From Halichoerus grypus (Eukaryota > Chordata > Mammalia > Carnivora > Phocidae), in assembly GCF_964656455.1 (NCBI RefSeq), contig NC_135719.1, positions 70,110,283-70,174,282 on the forward strand: a stretch of 64,000 nucleotides of DNA. The letters are read 5' to 3'. Under the pieces are notes generated by a model that saw nothing but the letters and a program-made list of their open reading frames with translations, was not told where the DNA came from and searched no databases. Positions 61,443 to 64,000 of this stretch are shown here, in pieces. The number at the start of each line of letters is the position of its first letter. The first letter of the stretch is position 1. The position numbers and the translations under genes are program-made.

Positions 61443-63106
61443 CTAAAGAGGGGGACAGGTACACATTAGGGTCTAGTGAAGCTCCACAAAAGTCCACTTT
61501 AAGTACCTGTCAGACTAATGTCCAAGCTTAAACCGACATCCAGTATACTTGTACAAAACACACTCTTATAGGATACTGTGCTCTAGCTAGTGGGCGGTCT
61601 ATGGAAGCCACATCTCTAAGTCACTTGTGTTAAAGGGCTAGAAAGTGGTATTTTCCTTTTAATGTTAATGTAGCATTCTAAAATTAAGCATGGAACTGGA
61701 ACAAAAGGCACCTCGGTACCTTAATTTGTTTATATATATATATATATATATATTTAAAAGATTTTATTATTTATTTGACAGAGACACAGCAAGAGAAGGA
61801 ACACAAGCAGGGGGAGAGGGAGAAGCAGACTCCCCGTGGAGCAGGGAGCCCAATGCGGGGCTCGATCCCAGGACCCTGGGATCATGACCTGAGCCGAAAG
61901 CAGATGCCTAACAGCTGAGCCACCCAAGTGCCCTCCTTAATTTGTTTTAAATGAGAAATCTCTACCTTTGGAAATCAGATGTCAAGCTTAAAAATCCTAT
62001 AGTCTGGTGAAGTGCTAGAACTAGGGTCTGCTGACCTAAGCCACTGTATGTTTCTGGAAGGGATTGGGGATTGGTAGGAGGGGTGCGGGAAGGCTAGGTT
62101 TATGTTAAAAAAAAAAAAAAAGGGGGGGCGCCTGGGTGGCGCAGTTGAAGGCTCAGTCTGCCTTCAGCTCAGGTCATGATCCCAGGGTCCTGGGATCGAG
62201 CCCCGCATCAGGCTCCCTGCTCCGCGGGAGGCCTGCTTCTCCCTCTCCCACTCCCCCTGCTTGTGTTCCCTCTGTCTTGCTGTGTCTCTGTCAAATGATT
62301 TTTTTTTTTTTTTAAAGATTTTAAGTAATCTCTACACCCAATGTGGGGCTCAAACTCATAACCCCAAGATCAAGAGTCCCATGCTCTTCTGACTGAGCCA
62401 GCCATGTGCCCCTATGTTAACAATCTTAATAGCAAATATAGTTAGTAAATGTCTTGGTGGCAGCTGGATATAGGCAAGTCACATGATGGGTAATCCTGTA
62501 TCAGGATGGTTTCATGCAGGGAATCAACTCAACCAGGACCAGCTACAGCCCACAGCAAGCTCTGGCTTTGGTTTTCACACAGAAGGAAGCCTGTAAGGAT
62601 CATCTGGGGATTTCTTCTGGGTAGGTCCTTGAAGCCTAATAAGCCTGGTTTCCCTGGGGCTGAAGAATTTACACCTGGGCCCTTGGATTGGCGTCTGGAG
62701 GGATATCCAGGTACACTGTTTGGGCTGGTAGGTCCTGTGAGAACATGGTACCCTTCTGTGTCACCTATGGAGCTTCGGAAACTGTGCAGCTGCTTGGGCC
62801 TCGCCTCCCAATTTCTGAATTAAAAACCACTGGGGGGGGAGGGGCCTAGGCACATGTATCTTCAGGAAGTTTTATGTGATTCCCCGACTACCCTTTCCTT
62901 AAACACCGCTATTACTGAACCTCTCTACCTCAGAGGCTTTGCTTTTATAGTCTTTCAAAATTAAAATTACTATAGAACTGGATAATTATGTACTCACCTA
63001 GTCTGGAGAGGAGGTTGTTTGTAAGTTTTCTTGTGGAAGCTAACTCTGTTTACATGCTCCTTCAGAGAATTATTTTCTTTAGATTGACCCCATGGTTTCA
63101 GCTTGC
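61349..63106 (-). CDS. NUSAP1: NUSAP1, nucleolar and spindle-associated protein 1 (last two coding exons, partial)
   Basis: Two minus-strand exons join in frame across a GT-AG intron and encode the last 66 or so residues. The penultimate exon reads KLKPWGQSKENN through YKQPPLQT, and the last reads EEQRKQHEQRRKEKKAKVLG and ends ARRGLIMAED. I recognise this as the NUSAP1 C terminus. Known for the family: NUSAP1 is a microtubule- and chromatin-binding protein that bundles spindle microtubules in mitosis and is degraded through APC/C-CDH1. A KEN motif is visible (QSKENN), and the C-terminal segment is basic and likely helical, as expected for its charged tail. The rest of the gene lies beyond the right edge. 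Its position convergent with NDUFAF1 agrees with mammalian gene order. Confidence 0.92.
61735..61934 (-). mobile_element. Can-SINE beside a TA repeat
   Basis: CCTTAATTTGTTT flanks the unit, which starts with about nine TA units. Confidence 0.92.
62126..62297 (+). mobile_element. Can-SINE in the tail of an older monomer
   Basis: The G-rich GGGGCGCCTGGGTGGCGCAG head has a short duplication (GAAGGCTCAGTCTGCC). The tail stops at GTCAAATGA. Confidence 0.88.
62298..62411 (-). mobile_element. Old SINE monomer
   Basis: It reads TTAAGTAATCTCTACACCCA to AGCCAGCCATGTGCCCC. TTATGTTAA/CTATGTTAA flank the pair. Confidence 0.84.
62998..63106 (-). CDS. NUSAP1: NUSAP1 penultimate coding exon
   Basis: The exon has a CCTAAACTAG acceptor and an ACTAG|GTGAGTA donor. 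It begins with the last two bases of a codon and ends with the first two of an arginine codon, so its downstream intron is phase 2. It carries the KEN box and the KTYKQPPLQ stretch. Confidence 0.92.
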
Positions 63107-63302
63107 CTAGTTTAGGAGAGACAAAGATTTAAGAAGATTCTTCTACTTTTATTCCCAATTTTATTCTCTTCATCTGAGGCTATTTGCTTGCTATCAATAT
63201 TTATACTTTATAGACATTTGCCACTATATTTCTATTAGTTTAATTCCTATTCCACAAATATAAATGATATAAATCGTATTTTTTTCCCTCTAAAAATAAG
63301 TT

Positions 63303-63514
63303 GTTTTTTTTTTTTTTTTAAGATTTATTAAGAGAAAGAGAGCATGTGTGCACACACGTCCTGGAGGGGCAGAGGGAGAGGGAGAAAGAATCTCAAGCAG
63401 ACTCTGCGCTGAGCACAGAGCCCGGTGCGGGCTCAGTCTCATGACCCTGAAATCATGTCGTGAACTGAAATCAAGAGTCGGATGCTTAACCAACTGAGCT
63501 ACCCAGGCACCCCA
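63303..63514 (-). mobile_element. Can-SINE, older
   Basis: A diverged copy has GTGTGTGCACACACGT in its tail and ends GCTACCCAGGCACCCC. Confidence 0.88.
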
Positions 63515-63542
63515 GGAATTCTTACTATTTTAAAGCAATTTT

Positions 63543-63712
63543 AGGGGCACCTGGGTGGCTCAGTCCCTTAAGCATCTGCCTTAGGTTCAGGTCATGATCC
63601 CGGGGTCCTGGGATTAAGTCCCACGTCGGGCTCCCGGCTCAGTGGGGAGTTTGCTTCTCCATATGCCTGCCGCTGCCCCTGCTTGTGCTGACAAATCTTT
63701 AAAAAAAAAAAA
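63543..63712 (+). mobile_element. Can-SINE
   Basis: The GGGGCACCTGGGTGGCTCAG head is intact. The CT-rich part is short and ends TGACAAATCTTT. Confidence 0.9.
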
Positions 63713-64000
63713 CAAACAATTCTAGAATTACTGAAAGATCACATGAAGTATTGGTTGTTTTTGTTTTTAGAATTGGTATTTTAAATGGATATACAGATAC
63801 TTTAATATAGGCCCAATTTATATGGGCATTTATATAGCCAATAAATGTCCCAGGTTGTTGGACAGGTGGATTCCAGCCTGGGATCCTTTGAAAGTAGTAA
63901 AGAAAATATTCATTTGCCCACAGACCAATTTCCAAGTTTCTTGATTTTGCCTGAAATTTTATTATTTCTTTGCTGTAACACTGATTAGAAGTTATGTCTT

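Larger units (their letters stand above)
61443..62997 (-). other. NUSAP1: NUSAP1 last intron
   Basis: This phase 2 intron starts GTGAGTA and ends CTCTTTAG. It contains a minus-strand SINE beside a TA repeat, and a plus SINE sitting in the tail of an older minus monomer. About 62412-62990 shows nothing recognisable. Confidence 0.85.
63107..64000 (-). other. NUSAP1: NUSAP1 upstream intron (partial; runs off the right edge)
   Basis: The intron contains two SINEs in opposite orientation and otherwise A+T-rich sequence without a recognisable exon. Confidence 0.75.

Overview
This window is chromosomal DNA from a carnivoran mammal. The evidence is about 85 tRNA-derived Can-SINE copies (head GGGGCGCCTGGGTGGCTCAG, AAATAAATAAAATCTT tail), which fill roughly a quarter of the bases, together with MIR, L2, L1 and MER5-like fossils and vertebrate split genes with GT-AG introns. 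The young SINEs carry a 'CACTCCCCCTGCTTGTGTTCCCTCTCTCGCTG' type of 3' half rather than the dog SINEC_Cf form. That points to an arctoid carnivore such as a bear or pinniped, but the species call is an inference. No bacterial, plasmid, phage or CRISPR content was seen.

Three protein-coding genes are present, in the order expected for the mammalian region equivalent to human 15q15. (1) RTF1, minus strand, 5' part only: coding exon 1 (25373-25570) lies in a CpG-island promoter and coding exon 2 (11755-11865) lies 13.5 kb away. Bases 1-11754 are the start of intron 2, and the remaining exons lie beyond the left edge. (2) NDUFAF1, plus strand, complete: a CpG-island promoter with a probable non-coding exon 1 ending at 43509, then coding exons at 47071-47643, 52091-52276, 58387-58461 and 59211-59360. 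They join to a 327-residue protein, the same length as I recall for the human protein, with a poly(A) signal at 59420. (3) NUSAP1, minus strand, 3' end only: its last two coding exons are 62998-63106 and 61349-61442, and its 3'UTR runs to about 60540.

Layout: 1-11754 RTF1 intron 2; 11755-25570 RTF1 exon 2, intron 1 and exon 1; about 25.7-43 kb an intergenic, repeat-rich spacer between the divergent RTF1 and NDUFAF1 promoters; about 43.2-59.45 kb NDUFAF1; 59.45-60.54 kb a short convergent spacer holding an old L1; 60.54-64 kb NUSAP1. The genes are neighbours by ancestry and not an operon. RTF1 works in transcription elongation and histone modification, NDUFAF1 in mitochondrial complex I assembly, and NUSAP1 in the mitotic spindle.

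I found no convincing new biological system. The items most worth a second look are structural: SINEs stacked at reused target sites, nested SINE-in-SINE-in-LINE stacks, an apparent insertion of almost pure poly(A) with target-site duplication, antisense SINEs that supply splice-acceptor-like sequence in gene introns, a choice of two RTF1 start codons, and the all-phase-0 exon structure of NDUFAF1. Family assignments for ancient repeats were made by eye and are less certain than the exon calls.
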